From contig CAJJOO010000060.1 in the NCBI GenBank assembly GCA_905193395.1, forward strand, positions 1-7,622: a stretch of 7,622 nucleotides of DNA, given 5' to 3'. Position numbers and translations under genes: made by a program. The stretch is from an uncultured Porphyromonadaceae bacterium. Its GTDB lineage: Bacteria; Bacteroidota; Bacteroidia; Bacteroidales; Muribaculaceae. Positions 1-7,524 of this stretch are shown in pieces. The notes under the pieces are model-generated. The model searched no databases, was not told the origin of the DNA, and worked only from the letters and a program-made list of their open reading frames with translations. Each line of letters opens with the position of its first letter. Position 1 is the first letter of the stretch.

Positions 1-533
1 TGCTCGGCACGGGACGCAGCGTGAACTACGATACGGCCAACGAATCAACTCCCGAGTACAGCGACGAGCACAAGCTGCGCGGCAGCTATTCACTGCCCGA
101 TACCTGGGGCGCGGGCATCAACTATGAGTTCAGGCGCAAGCTTATGCTTGAGTTCGACTACACCTATCAGCCCTGGAGCAAAGCGAAGTTCCGCGACTTC
201 CTTAACTTCGATTACGTAGACCGCAGCAAATATGCTTTCGGCGTGCAGTATACTCCCGATTTCCGCGGCGGATATTTCAAGCGTGTGGCCTACCGACTGG
301 GCGCCAACTACAGCAACGACTATATGCGCATCGCCGGCAACCGTCTGCGTCAGTACTCCATATCGGCAGGTTTCGGTTTCCCCGTGCCTTCGTTCAAGAC
401 CACAGTCAACCTCGGTGTTGAATACATGCACCGTCAGGCACATCCCAATCCACTGATTAAGGAGAACTACGTCAACATCACTCTCGGTGTGAACTTCAAC
501 GAGATGTGGTTCAACCAGCGTAAGATTTATTGA
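1..533 (+). CDS. Outer membrane beta-barrel protein, FadL/OmpP1-like, C-terminal part (5' end outside window)
   Basis: The reading frame is open from base 3 with no stop before 531-533, so this is the 3' part of a gene that begins left of the window; the GTG at 21 is an internal valine codon, not a start. The visible 176 or so residues alternate hydrophobic and polar positions with many Tyr, Phe and Trp residues, as in transmembrane beta-strands. Recognisable stretches are SLPDTWGAGINYEF, LEFDYTYQPWSKAKF and YAFGVQYTPDF, which resemble the C-terminal strands of FadL/OmpP1-type barrels in Bacteroidales. Such proteins sit in the outer membrane and may pass hydrophobic compounds; the substrate here cannot be inferred. 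The chain ends in an aromatic-rich segment (MWFNQRKIY), fitting a last strand that reaches the assembly machinery. lptC starts 7 nt after the stop, so the two genes are probably co-transcribed. The barrel call is firm; the exact family is less so. Confidence 0.8.
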   Translation, partial: LGTGRSVNYDTANESTPEYSDEHKLRGSYSLPDTWGAGINYEFRRKLMLEFDYTYQPWSKAKFRDFLNFDYVDRSKYAFGVQYTPDFRGGYFKRVAYRLGANYSNDYMRIAGNRLRQYSISAGFGFPVPSFKTTVNLGVEYMHRQAHPNPLIKENYVNITLGVNFNEMWFNQRKIY

Positions 534-540
534 TACGCCT

Positions 541-1305
541 ATGGGCAAAAAGAACAGCCGCACAAGACTTGTGATGCGTATAATCCTCGCCGTGATAGCC
601 ACGGCGGGGATTGTAGCATGGTTGCTTATGCCCGAAAAAGAAGAACAGCAGCACTATGTGCCCAATGTGGGCGATGGAAGCACGGTGCCTACAATGGCTA
701 CTTCGGATGTCTCTACTTTCATAAGCGATTCAGGATATACAAAATATCATATCACGGCCGACGTGTGGCAGATGTTCGAGGATGCCGAAGAACCTTTCTG
801 GCGCTTTCCTGTGGGCCTCTATCTCGAGCAGTATGACCGAGACCTCACTCCGTCGGCGCATGTTGTATGTGATTCGGCCATATACTTCTCGCGCAAGCGT
901 CTGTGGCGCCTCGACGGCAACGTGGTCATGGTGAACACGGCCCGCGACAGTTTCATCACCTCGCAACTGTTCTGGGACCAGGCGCGCGCCACGGTTTACA
1001 GCGACTCGTTCATCCACATCGTGCGCAGCGACCGCATCATCGAGGGCTACGGCTTTGAATCGAACCAGAACATGACCCGTTACACCGTAAACCGCCCCAC
1101 GGGCATAATTCCTGTGGAACGCAAACCTGATACGGCCACCGTGGCGCCAGATACGGCCTCCGCCCCGGAGTGGGACAACTCAGGGCGCCGCCCGGCACCC
1201 GAAAGGGCCTCGGCACGCAACGCGCGCCGTGAACTCGACGCCGGAAACGTCAGCCCGCAGTTCACGCCGGCCCCCGTCCGCACCCGCCCGCGTTCCGGCA
1301 ATTGA
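541..1305 (+). CDS. lptC: LPS export ABC transporter periplasmic protein LptC
   Basis: LptC is the bitopic inner-membrane subunit that takes lipopolysaccharide from the LptBFG transporter and hands it to the periplasmic LptA bridge. The 254-residue product has a basic N-terminus (KKNSRTR), one membrane helix at about residues 12-30, then a beta-rich periplasmic domain to about residue 195. LWRLDGNVVMVN (121-132) and GYGFESNQNMTRYTV (169-183) match the beta-jellyroll repeats of Bacteroidetes LptC. There is no Cys at the end of the hydrophobic segment, so it appears membrane-anchored rather than a lipoprotein. From about 196 to 254 the protein carries a Pro/Ala/Arg/Asp-rich tail that goes beyond the usual LptC core of roughly 190-200 residues. 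ATG 541 lies 7 nt after the upstream stop and gives a complete anchor; the Met at residue 12 would cut into the basic segment. No Shine-Dalgarno is present. Family assignment rests on recognition of these motifs. Confidence 0.85.
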   Translation: MGKKNSRTRLVMRIILAVIATAGIVAWLLMPEKEEQQHYVPNVGDGSTVPTMATSDVSTFISDSGYTKYHITADVWQMFEDAEEPFWRFPVGLYLEQYDRDLTPSAHVVCDSAIYFSRKRLWRLDGNVVMVNTARDSFITSQLFWDQARATVYSDSFIHIVRSDRIIEGYGFESNQNMTRYTVNRPTGIIPVERKPDTATVAPDTASAPEWDNSGRRPAPERASARNARRELDAGNVSPQFTPAPVRTRPRSGN

Positions 1306-1349
1306 CCCGCGCCAATTTCGCGAAACAAACGTTTATAATATATAGCATC

Positions 1350-2636
1350 ATGGATCTGACTCCCTGGATAATTCTCACATTGGTGTCGCTGCTGTTCTCG
1401 GCCCTGTTTTCGGGTGTGGAGATAGCCTTCGTGACATCCGACCGCGTGCGCGCCCAACTCGATGTGGCTCGCGGCGGCCTGATTTCGCGCATCATCGACC
1501 GCTTTTATGCCAACGGCGAGTTTTTCATATCCTCTATTCTGGTGGGCAACAACGTGATGCTGGTGGTCTACGGTATGGGCGCGGCGAAACTGCTGGAACC
1601 CTGGCTGGAGACCCTGTTCGATTCCGACGCCATGGTCCTGCTCTCGCAGACCATAATCTCGACTATTGTAATCCTGATTGCAGGCGAATTCCTACCCAAG
1701 GCCATATTCCGCATCAACCCCAACAATTCGCTGAAAATTGTGGCATTGCCGGTTTTCGTGTTCTATCTTCTGCTCTATCCCGTTTCGTGGCTCTCGACGG
1801 CCATTTCGCGCGGACTGATGAAACTGGCCGGCATCAAGTCGGGCAACACGGGCGTCGGCGTCCTCACTGTCGGTGAACTCAACACCTTTATCGAGACAAA
1901 CATCGACGACCTCGAGGAGAAGCACGAGGAGGTGGAGAACGAGGTGAAGATTTTCCGCAATGCCCTGGATTTCTCGTCGACCCACCTGCGCGACTGCATG
2001 ACGCCCCGCAACGAACTGGTGGCCGTGAACATCGACACCACCACGCGCGAGGAACTGTCGGCGCTGTTCACCACTTCAGGCCGCTCGAAAATCCTTGTCT
2101 TCAAGGACGATATCGACTCGGTTGTGGGCTATATCCACGTGAGCGAACTTTTCGACCCGGATGTCGACTGGAAGACGCGCGTCAAGCCTGTGCTGTTCGC
2201 CCCCGAGAACATGATGGCCAACACCATGATGCGCCGCCTGCTGCAACAGAAAAAATCGCTGGCCGTGGTGGTCGACGAATTCGGCGGCACTGCCGGCCTG
2301 ATTTCCCTCGAAGACCTGGTGGAGGAAATCTTCGGCGATATCCAGGACGAGCACGACAAGAGCCGCCTCACCTCGCGCTGCCTGGCCCCCGGGGTATATG
2401 AATTCTCGGGCCGCTGCGAGATTGCCAGTATCAACGAGCAGTTCAATCTGGACCTGCCCGAAAGCGACGAATACCAGACTCTGGCCGGATATATCCTCAA
2501 CGCCACCGGCTCGATACCATCCGAGGGAGACAGTGTGGTTCTGGACAATGTAACATTCGACATCGTGCGCAAAAGCGCCAACCGTCTGGAACTGATAAAA
2601 GTGGCGATGCCGGCTGAGACCGACGGGGCCGAATAA
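1350..2636 (+). CDS. CNNM/CorC (HlyC) family membrane protein with CBS pair, GldE-like
   Basis: This 428-residue inner-membrane protein belongs to the DUF21(CNNM)-CBS-CorC_HlyC family, often labelled hemolysin and tied in other members to Mg2+/divalent cation efflux; in gliding Bacteroidetes the relative is GldE. The N-terminal CNNM domain (about 1-190) has several membrane helices and the signatures SALFSGVEIAF (17-27) and GEFLPKAIF (112-120). An acidic helix (186-199) leads to two CBS domains (about 212-335), starting at CMTPRNE (216-222) and containing VVDEFGGTAGLISLEDLVEE (307-326), which normally bind adenine nucleotides. The C-terminal CorC_HlyC domain spans about 345-418. I chose ATG 1350 because it begins directly at the first membrane helix. 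The frame is open further up to a TTG at 1302 that overlaps the lptC stop, but the 16 extra residues look unlike family N-termini. It lies 44 nt after lptC and 26 nt before the kinase gene. Substrate and gene name are not determinable from sequence alone. Confidence 0.88.
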   Translation: MDLTPWIILTLVSLLFSALFSGVEIAFVTSDRVRAQLDVARGGLISRIIDRFYANGEFFISSILVGNNVMLVVYGMGAAKLLEPWLETLFDSDAMVLLSQTIISTIVILIAGEFLPKAIFRINPNNSLKIVALPVFVFYLLLYPVSWLSTAISRGLMKLAGIKSGNTGVGVLTVGELNTFIETNIDDLEEKHEEVENEVKIFRNALDFSSTHLRDCMTPRNELVAVNIDTTTREELSALFTTSGRSKILVFKDDIDSVVGYIHVSELFDPDVDWKTRVKPVLFAPENMMANTMMRRLLQQKKSLAVVVDEFGGTAGLISLEDLVEEIFGDIQDEHDKSRLTSRCLAPGVYEFSGRCEIASINEQFNLDLPESDEYQTLAGYILNATGSIPSEGDSVVLDNVTFDIVRKSANRLELIKVAMPAETDGAE

Positions 2637-2662
2637 TCCGATACTTAGCGCAAATCCTCCGC

Positions 2663-3892
2663 ATGGCTTCCCCATCACGCACACTGTCGGTACTCTCGCG
2701 CTACGGCAAGACGGCATTCCTGATTACCGCCTCGGCCGTCGTCGCCGTGTTTCTGTACGTTTCCACGGGACTGGTGCGCGACCTCAGCGAGCAGGAGCGC
2801 GTACGCATGGAAATCTGGGCCGACGCCACCCGTGAAATCGTGAATTCCGTGGCCGACAACGACGGCTCGGCTGTCAACATCGACTTCCTGCTGCATATTA
2901 TCGAGAGCAACACCACCATCCCGGTACTTCTGACCGACAGCGAAGGCAATATCCTGCAATTCCGCAACTTCATCCTGCCCGAACCGCTGGATTCCCTGAA
3001 CCCCGGCGAACCCGGCGCCGCCAACGAGGCCTTTCTCAAGGCGAAACTGCAGGCCCTGGCGTCGACTCCGAACGTAATTGATATCGAGGCAGGCGATGGT
3101 GTGGTACAGCACCTCTATTACGAGGATTCCACGCTGCTGAAACGCCTCAGTTTCTATCCCTACATCGTGATCTGCGTGATGCTGGCCTTCGTGGCAGTGG
3201 TATATTTCGCAATGCTGTCGACAAAACGCGCTGAGCAGAACAAGGTGTGGGTGGGCCTGTCGAAAGAGACAGCCCACCAGTTGGGCACGCCCATATCGTC
3301 GCTGATGGCCTGGATGGAACTGCTGCCCGAAATGGGTGTGGACCGCGAGACCGTGGCCGAGATGAACAAGGATGTCAACCGCCTGAGTACCATCGCACAG
3401 CGTTTCGGCAAGGTGGGTTCGGTGCCGCAGATGTCTCCGGCCGACCTGAACGCACTGACCTCCAATGCCACCGGTTATATGAAGAGCCGCATATCGAGCC
3501 GCATCGCCCTGGAGACGCACACCGACGGTGGCGAGATTCCTGTTATGGCCTGCGGCCCTCTGTTTGAGTGGGTTATGGAGAACTTGATTAAGAACGCCGC
3601 CGACGCCATGGACGGCAACGGTCGCATCACCGTGACCACCGGCACCGAGCCCAGCCGCGCCTATATCGAAATCGAGGATACGGGCAAGGGAATTCCGCGC
3701 AAGAATTTCAAAACGGTCTTCAATCCCGGTTTTACAACGAAAAAACGCGGCTGGGGCCTCGGACTGACACTGGCCAAACGCATCGTGGAGCAGTTCCACG
3801 GCGGCAGCATCTTCGTGAAGAGTTCCGTACCGGGCCAGGGCACAACGTTCCGCATTGAATTGCCGACGGGACGGCGATACGTGCGGCCGTAA
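2663..3892 (+). CDS. Membrane sensor histidine kinase (orphan, HQLGTP-type H-box)
   Basis: The 409-residue product is a two-helix sensor kinase that would autophosphorylate on His and pass the phosphate to a response regulator. Membrane helices lie at about 16-36 and 164-187, enclosing a periplasmic sensing region of about 125 residues that I do not recognise. The kinase core follows helix 2 after a linker of under 20 residues, so there is no HAMP domain. The H-box is ETAHQLGTPISSL with phospho-acceptor His205, followed by a dimerisation helix pair. The HATPase_c domain has an intact N-box (ENLIKNAADAM, N307 and N311), G1 box (EDTGKGI, D339), and F/G2 region (VFNPGFTTKKRGWGLGL, with GWGLGL at 363-368). 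All catalytic landmarks are present, so it should be active. No response regulator gene occurs in the window. ATG 2663 follows the upstream stop by 26 nt and puts a short basic segment ahead of helix 1. The ligand is unknown. Confidence 0.9.
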   Translation: MASPSRTLSVLSRYGKTAFLITASAVVAVFLYVSTGLVRDLSEQERVRMEIWADATREIVNSVADNDGSAVNIDFLLHIIESNTTIPVLLTDSEGNILQFRNFILPEPLDSLNPGEPGAANEAFLKAKLQALASTPNVIDIEAGDGVVQHLYYEDSTLLKRLSFYPYIVICVMLAFVAVVYFAMLSTKRAEQNKVWVGLSKETAHQLGTPISSLMAWMELLPEMGVDRETVAEMNKDVNRLSTIAQRFGKVGSVPQMSPADLNALTSNATGYMKSRISSRIALETHTDGGEIPVMACGPLFEWVMENLIKNAADAMDGNGRITVTTGTEPSRAYIEIEDTGKGIPRKNFKTVFNPGFTTKKRGWGLGLTLAKRIVEQFHGGSIFVKSSVPGQGTTFRIELPTGRRYVRP

Positions 3893-3923
3893 AGCCCGTT
3901 TCGACAATACTTTGCCGCCGAGG

Positions 3924-4814
3924 TCAGATCATCGTGACAAAGGCGGCGGTTGCGAACAGCAAGGTATATACAAACATGAAAACTGCGCTGGCACCCAGCA
4001 GGGGCGTCAGGCGGTGGCCTTCGCGCCGCAACATGGCGCGGACGATTGCAAGCCCGGCGACGGCCGGAAGGGCCGCCATGCCGCAGATTCCCAATGTACC
4101 GAGGGGTAGGGCGCTCAGCGGAACCAGCATCAGTAGCGACGCGGCGATGCTGTCACAGAGATACAGTGCGGGCATGCGGCGCGAGCCCAGGCGCACGGCG
4201 AGGGTGAGTTTGTTGACGGCGCGGTCGTCCTCGACATCACGGTAATTGTTTACAATCAATACGTTGGCGCCGAGAAGGCCGACGGCACAGCCCGTGGCGG
4301 CCGCGGCCAGGGTCCATGTATGGGTCTGAAGCCAACAGGTGAGGCATACGGGGATGAGGCCGAAGAACAGTACCACGGCCACCTCGCCCCATCCGTGTGT
4401 CGAGAGCGGGTATGGGCCTGTGCTGTATGCGAACAGCCCGAGGCCGACAAGGGCACCGATGGCCAGCAGCCACCATCCGCCCCAGGCCACGAGGCTGAGA
4501 CCGGTGCAGGCGCCCAGTCCGAGGGTGATTGCGATGGCCTTGCGCATGCCTGCGGGGGTGATGTCGCCTTCGGTGACGCCGCGCCGCGGCCCTTCGCGTC
4601 CGGGACGGTCGCGTCCGGCGGTGAAGTCGAAGTATTCGTTGGCGAAATTCGATGCAATCTGGCAAAGAATCGCAAATGCCAGACACAGAAGCAGCGGCAG
4701 CCAGTCTACGCTGCCAGTAGAGGCTGTGACACCGGCGGCGGCTACGACCCCGGCAACAGACACCGGCAGGGTGCGCAGGCGCATCGCCTCAATCCAGAAT
4801 CCGAATTTTTTCAT
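3924..4814 (-). CDS. menA: 1,4-dihydroxy-2-naphthoate polyprenyltransferase MenA
   Basis: MenA is a UbiA-superfamily integral membrane enzyme that prenylates and decarboxylates 1,4-dihydroxy-2-naphthoate to demethylmenaquinone, the membrane-bound step of menaquinone synthesis. The 296-residue product has about eight to nine hydrophobic helices. Both UbiA aspartate-rich motifs are present: NFANEYFDFTAGRDR (56-70; N56, N59, D63, D69), which binds the Mg2+-diphosphate of the prenyl donor, and NNYRDVEDDRAVNKLTLAV (189-207; D193, D196/D197). The N-terminal WIEAMRLRTLPVSVAGV segment is the usual MenA opening and supports the start at 4814. Length is normal for the family. The gene starts 4 nt after the mutS stop on the same strand, indicating co-transcription or coupling, and its stop faces the histidine kinase stop 31 nt away. 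UbiA or another family prenyltransferase is the only real alternative; the second motif favours MenA. Confidence 0.9.
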   Translation of the reverse strand: MKKFGFWIEAMRLRTLPVSVAGVVAAAGVTASTGSVDWLPLLLCLAFAILCQIASNFANEYFDFTAGRDRPGREGPRRGVTEGDITPAGMRKAIAITLGLGACTGLSLVAWGGWWLLAIGALVGLGLFAYSTGPYPLSTHGWGEVAVVLFFGLIPVCLTCWLQTHTWTLAAAATGCAVGLLGANVLIVNNYRDVEDDRAVNKLTLAVRLGSRRMPALYLCDSIAASLLMLVPLSALPLGTLGICGMAALPAVAGLAIVRAMLRREGHRLTPLLGASAVFMFVYTLLFATAAFVTMI

Positions 4815-4818
4815 ATCC

Positions 4819-7440
4819 TCAGTATTTGCCGGAGATAATGCCCTTGATTTCGTTGAGTTTGGTCAGGGCTTCGAGCGGGGTGAGGTTGTTGACGTCGATG
4901 CCCAGAATCTCGTCGCGCACCTGTTCGAGGACGGGGTCGTCGAGTTGGAAGAAGGACAGTTGCATGCCGGGCTGTGCGTCGCCGGAGGCCTCGGCCAGGC
5001 GGCTGCGCGTGTCGCCGGCTCCGGCGCGGGCCTCGTCTTCAAGTTTTTTCAGCACCTGCTCGGCGCGTGCTACGATACCGCGGGGCATGCCGGCCAGGCG
5101 CGCCACGTGGATGCCGAAACTGTGTTCGCTGCCGCCGCGGGCCAGTTTGCGCAGGAACACCACCTTGCCGTCGATTTCCTTGACGCTCACGTTCACGTTT
5201 TCGATGCGCGGATGCGTCTTTTCCATCTCGTTGAGTTCGTGGTAGTGTGTGGCGAAGAGGGTTTTGGGGTGCAAGTCGCCGAAATCGTGGATGTATTCCA
5301 CGATGGCCCAGGCGATTGAGATGCCGTCGTAGGTGGACGTGCCGCGGCCTAGTTCGTCGAACAGCACCAGCGAGCGGCGGCTGAGGTTGTTGAGGATAGC
5401 GGCGGCCTCGTTCATCTCCACCATGAAGGTGGACTCGCCCAGCGAGATGTTGTCCGATGCGCCGACGCGGGTGAAAATCTTGTCTACAACACCGATGTGG
5501 GCGCTTTCAGCGGCCACATAGCAGCCGATCTGCGCCATAATCACGTTCAGGGCGGTCTGGCGCAGCAAGGCTGATTTACCGCTCATGTTCGGGCCGGTAA
5601 TCATCATTATCTGCGGGCCGTCGTTGTGCAGCGTCACGGAATTCGATATATATTCCTCGCCCGGTGGCAGTTGTTTTTCGATTACGGGGTGGCGGGCCTC
5701 GGTGAGACGGATTTCCAGTGAATCGTCGACGTCGGGGCGGCAGTAGTGGTTCTCGGCCGAAACGCGGGTGAAGGCGCAGAGAACGTCGAGACGCGCCAGG
5801 ATGGCGGCGTTGGTCTGCATGGCCGGGATGAAGGTGGCCACGGCTGCCATAAGGCGTTGGTAGAGTTCGGTCTGCAGGCTTTCGATGCGCTCCTGGGCGT
5901 TGATGATTTTTTCCTCGTATTCCTTGAGTTCCTGGGTAATGTAGCGTTCGGCGTTTACGAGGGTCTGCTTGCGGATCCACTCGGCGGGCACCTTGTCGCG
6001 GTGTGTGTTGGTGACCTCGATGTAGTAGCCGAATACGTTGTTGAAGCCGATTTTGAGCGACGGGATTCCAGTGGCCTTGCTCTCGCGGGCCTGAATCTGG
6101 AGCAGATAGTCCTTGCCGGAATAGGCGATGCGGCGCAGTTCGTCCAGGTCGGGGTCGACGCCGTCGGCGATGTAGTCGTTGCCGCGCAGACCGCCCGGGT
6201 CGTCGCGCAGTTCTCGTGTGATGCGGTCGCGGATGCTCTCGCAGGGATTCAGTTGCTCGCCGAGGTCCTTGAGGGCGGCCTCGTCGCTGCTGTCGCAGAT
6301 TTTCTTGATTGCGGGGATGGTTGCCAGGGCGTTGCGGATCTGGAGAAGTTCGCGGGGAGTTGCGCGTCCGGCGGCTACCTTGCTGACGAGGCGTTCCAGG
6401 TCGCCGACGCGGCCCAGCAGGTCGCAGAGGTTGTCGCGCTCGTCGGGCATGCGGAAGAAGGCCTCGACAACGTTCAGGCGTCGGTTGATTGCCTTGGGGT
6501 CCATCAGCGGGAACAGCAGCCATCGGTGCAGCAGGCGCGACCCCATGGGCGTGACGGCCTTGTCGAGGACGCTCAGGAGGCTTTTGCCGCCTTCTTCAAG
6601 TGGCTGAATCAGTTCCAGGTTGCGCACGGTGAAGCGGTCGAGGCGCACGTATCGGTCCTCCTCGATGCGCGAAATCGCCGTGATGTGGGCCAGGCGCGAG
6701 TGCTGGGTGAGGTCGAGGTAGTGCAGCACGGCACCGGCGGCGATGATGGCGTCGGTCATGCCCTGGATGCCGAAACCTTTCAGCGATGTGGTGCCGAATT
6801 GGCGTGTGAGGCGTTCGAGGGCGGCGTCGTAGCCGAACATCCACTCCTCAAGGTCAAACATCAGGTATTTCTGCGTCAGGTGCGAGGCCACGGCGTCGCG
6901 TCGCCCTTTGCACACCAGCAGTTCCTTGGGCGCCATGCCGGCCATCACCTTGTCGACATAGTCGGCACTGCCTTCGGCGGTGAAGAACTCGCCGGTAGAG
7001 ATGTCGAGGAAGGCCACGCCGGTGTGTTCCTTGCCGGTGTGGATTGCGGCCAGGTAATTGTTCTCCTTGTGCGAGAGGACATTGTCGTTCATTGCGACGC
7101 CGGGGGTAACCAGTTCGATGATTCCGCGCTTCACCAGGGTTTTGGTCTTCTTGGGGTCCTCGAGTTGCTCGCAGATTGCCACGCGCTTGCCGGCGCGGAC
7201 CAGTTTCGGCAGGTATGTGTCGAGGGCGTGGTGGGGGAACCCGGCCAGTTCCACATGCTGTGCGGCACCGTTGGCGCGGCGTGTCAGGGTGATGCCGAGG
7301 ATTTCCGAAGCTGTGATGGCGTCATCGGAGAAGGTTTCGTAGAAGTCGCCCACACGAAACAACAGAATAGCGTCGGGATGTTTTTTCTTCATCTCGAGGG
7401 ATTGCTTCATGAGCGGAGTTTCGACAACTTTCTTGGCCAT
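4819..7440 (-). CDS. mutS: DNA mismatch repair protein MutS
   Basis: MutS recognises mispairs and small loops in newly replicated DNA and, with ATP, recruits MutL. The 873-residue product has a full MutS1 layout. The N-terminal mismatch-binding domain has the Phe-x-Glu wedge in GDFYETF (F33, E35), followed by connector, lever and clamp regions (about 130-560) and the ABC-type ATPase. ATPase motifs are Walker A GPNMSGKS (616-623), the [16 protein letters not shown] signature, Walker [13 protein letters not shown] (D695, E696) and FATHYHEL (729-736). Near the C-terminus QLSFF (827-831) fits a sliding-clamp binding motif, and a helical [15 protein letters not shown] segment ends the chain, as in MutS oligomerisation tails. 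Length is close to E. coli MutS (853). ATG 7440 is supported by the VVETPLMKQ opening common to Bacteroidetes MutS. No Shine-Dalgarno precedes it; a TAnnTTTG box lies just 7 nt upstream. menA follows after 4 nt. The F-x-E motif excludes MutS2. Confidence 0.97.
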   Translation of the reverse strand: MAKKVVETPLMKQSLEMKKKHPDAILLFRVGDFYETFSDDAITASEILGITLTRRANGAAQHVELAGFPHHALDTYLPKLVRAGKRVAICEQLEDPKKTKTLVKRGIIELVTPGVAMNDNVLSHKENNYLAAIHTGKEHTGVAFLDISTGEFFTAEGSADYVDKVMAGMAPKELLVCKGRRDAVASHLTQKYLMFDLEEWMFGYDAALERLTRQFGTTSLKGFGIQGMTDAIIAAGAVLHYLDLTQHSRLAHITAISRIEEDRYVRLDRFTVRNLELIQPLEEGGKSLLSVLDKAVTPMGSRLLHRWLLFPLMDPKAINRRLNVVEAFFRMPDERDNLCDLLGRVGDLERLVSKVAAGRATPRELLQIRNALATIPAIKKICDSSDEAALKDLGEQLNPCESIRDRITRELRDDPGGLRGNDYIADGVDPDLDELRRIAYSGKDYLLQIQARESKATGIPSLKIGFNNVFGYYIEVTNTHRDKVPAEWIRKQTLVNAERYITQELKEYEEKIINAQERIESLQTELYQRLMAAVATFIPAMQTNAAILARLDVLCAFTRVSAENHYCRPDVDDSLEIRLTEARHPVIEKQLPPGEEYISNSVTLHNDGPQIMMITGPNMSGKSALLRQTALNVIMAQIGCYVAAESAHIGVVDKIFTRVGASDNISLGESTFMVEMNEAAAILNNLSRRSLVLFDELGRGTSTYDGISIAWAIVEYIHDFGDLHPKTLFATHYHELNEMEKTHPRIENVNVSVKEIDGKVVFLRKLARGGSEHSFGIHVARLAGMPRGIVARAEQVLKKLEDEARAGAGDTRSRLAEASGDAQPGMQLSFFQLDDPVLEQVRDEILGIDVNNLTPLEALTKLNEIKGIISGKY

Positions 7441-7447
7441 ATCACGA

Positions 7448-7455
7448 CAAAGTTA
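7448..7455 (-). promoter_or_regulatory. Candidate Bacteroidetes -7 promoter element for mutS-menA
   Basis: On the minus strand these bases read TAACTTTG, an exact match to the Bacteroidetes housekeeping -7 consensus TAnnTTTG. Only 7 nt separate it from the mutS ATG, so transcription would begin at or within a few bases of the start codon, giving a leaderless or nearly leaderless mRNA. At the expected spacing (about 19-21 nt upstream, near 7475-7480) I see only TGAC-like sequence and no clear -33 TTTG, which weakens the call. The stretch from the box to the insertion-sequence end (7456-7524) holds no gene and no other recognisable site. Confidence 0.5.
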
Positions 7456-7524
7456 CGAAAAAACCGCGAAACCCCGTCACGAAAAATGAAAACGGTCGGA
7501 TAAAAGGACGAAGATGTTTCGGGC

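Noticed and set aside
21..533. GTG at 21 as the start of the outer membrane protein
   Set aside because: The frame is open back to the window edge and the protein is a C-terminal barrel fragment without a signal peptide, so the gene must begin further left.
1302..1349. A longer N-terminus for the CNNM protein starting at TTG 1302
   Set aside because: It would overlap the lptC stop and add 16 residues ahead of a membrane helix that normally begins the protein; ATG 1350 fits the family better.
2675..3907. A 410-codon open frame on the minus strand opposite the histidine kinase gene
   Set aside because: It mirrors the kinase gene almost end to end, has His/Gly/Gln-rich composition and no motif; the kinase on the plus strand has complete H, N, G1 and G2 boxes.
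3871..3923. A shared terminator between the convergent kinase and menA genes
   Set aside because: The best stem (ACGGC 3871-3875 with GCCGT 3886-3890) is only 5 bp, lies inside the kinase coding sequence and has no T-run after it on either strand.
5746..7503. A 585-codon open frame on the plus strand opposite mutS
   Set aside because: It is antisense to an unmistakable mutS with all catalytic motifs. Long antisense frames are expected from GC-rich codon use, and the product is a Val/Gly/Ala/His-rich shadow with no recognisable domain.
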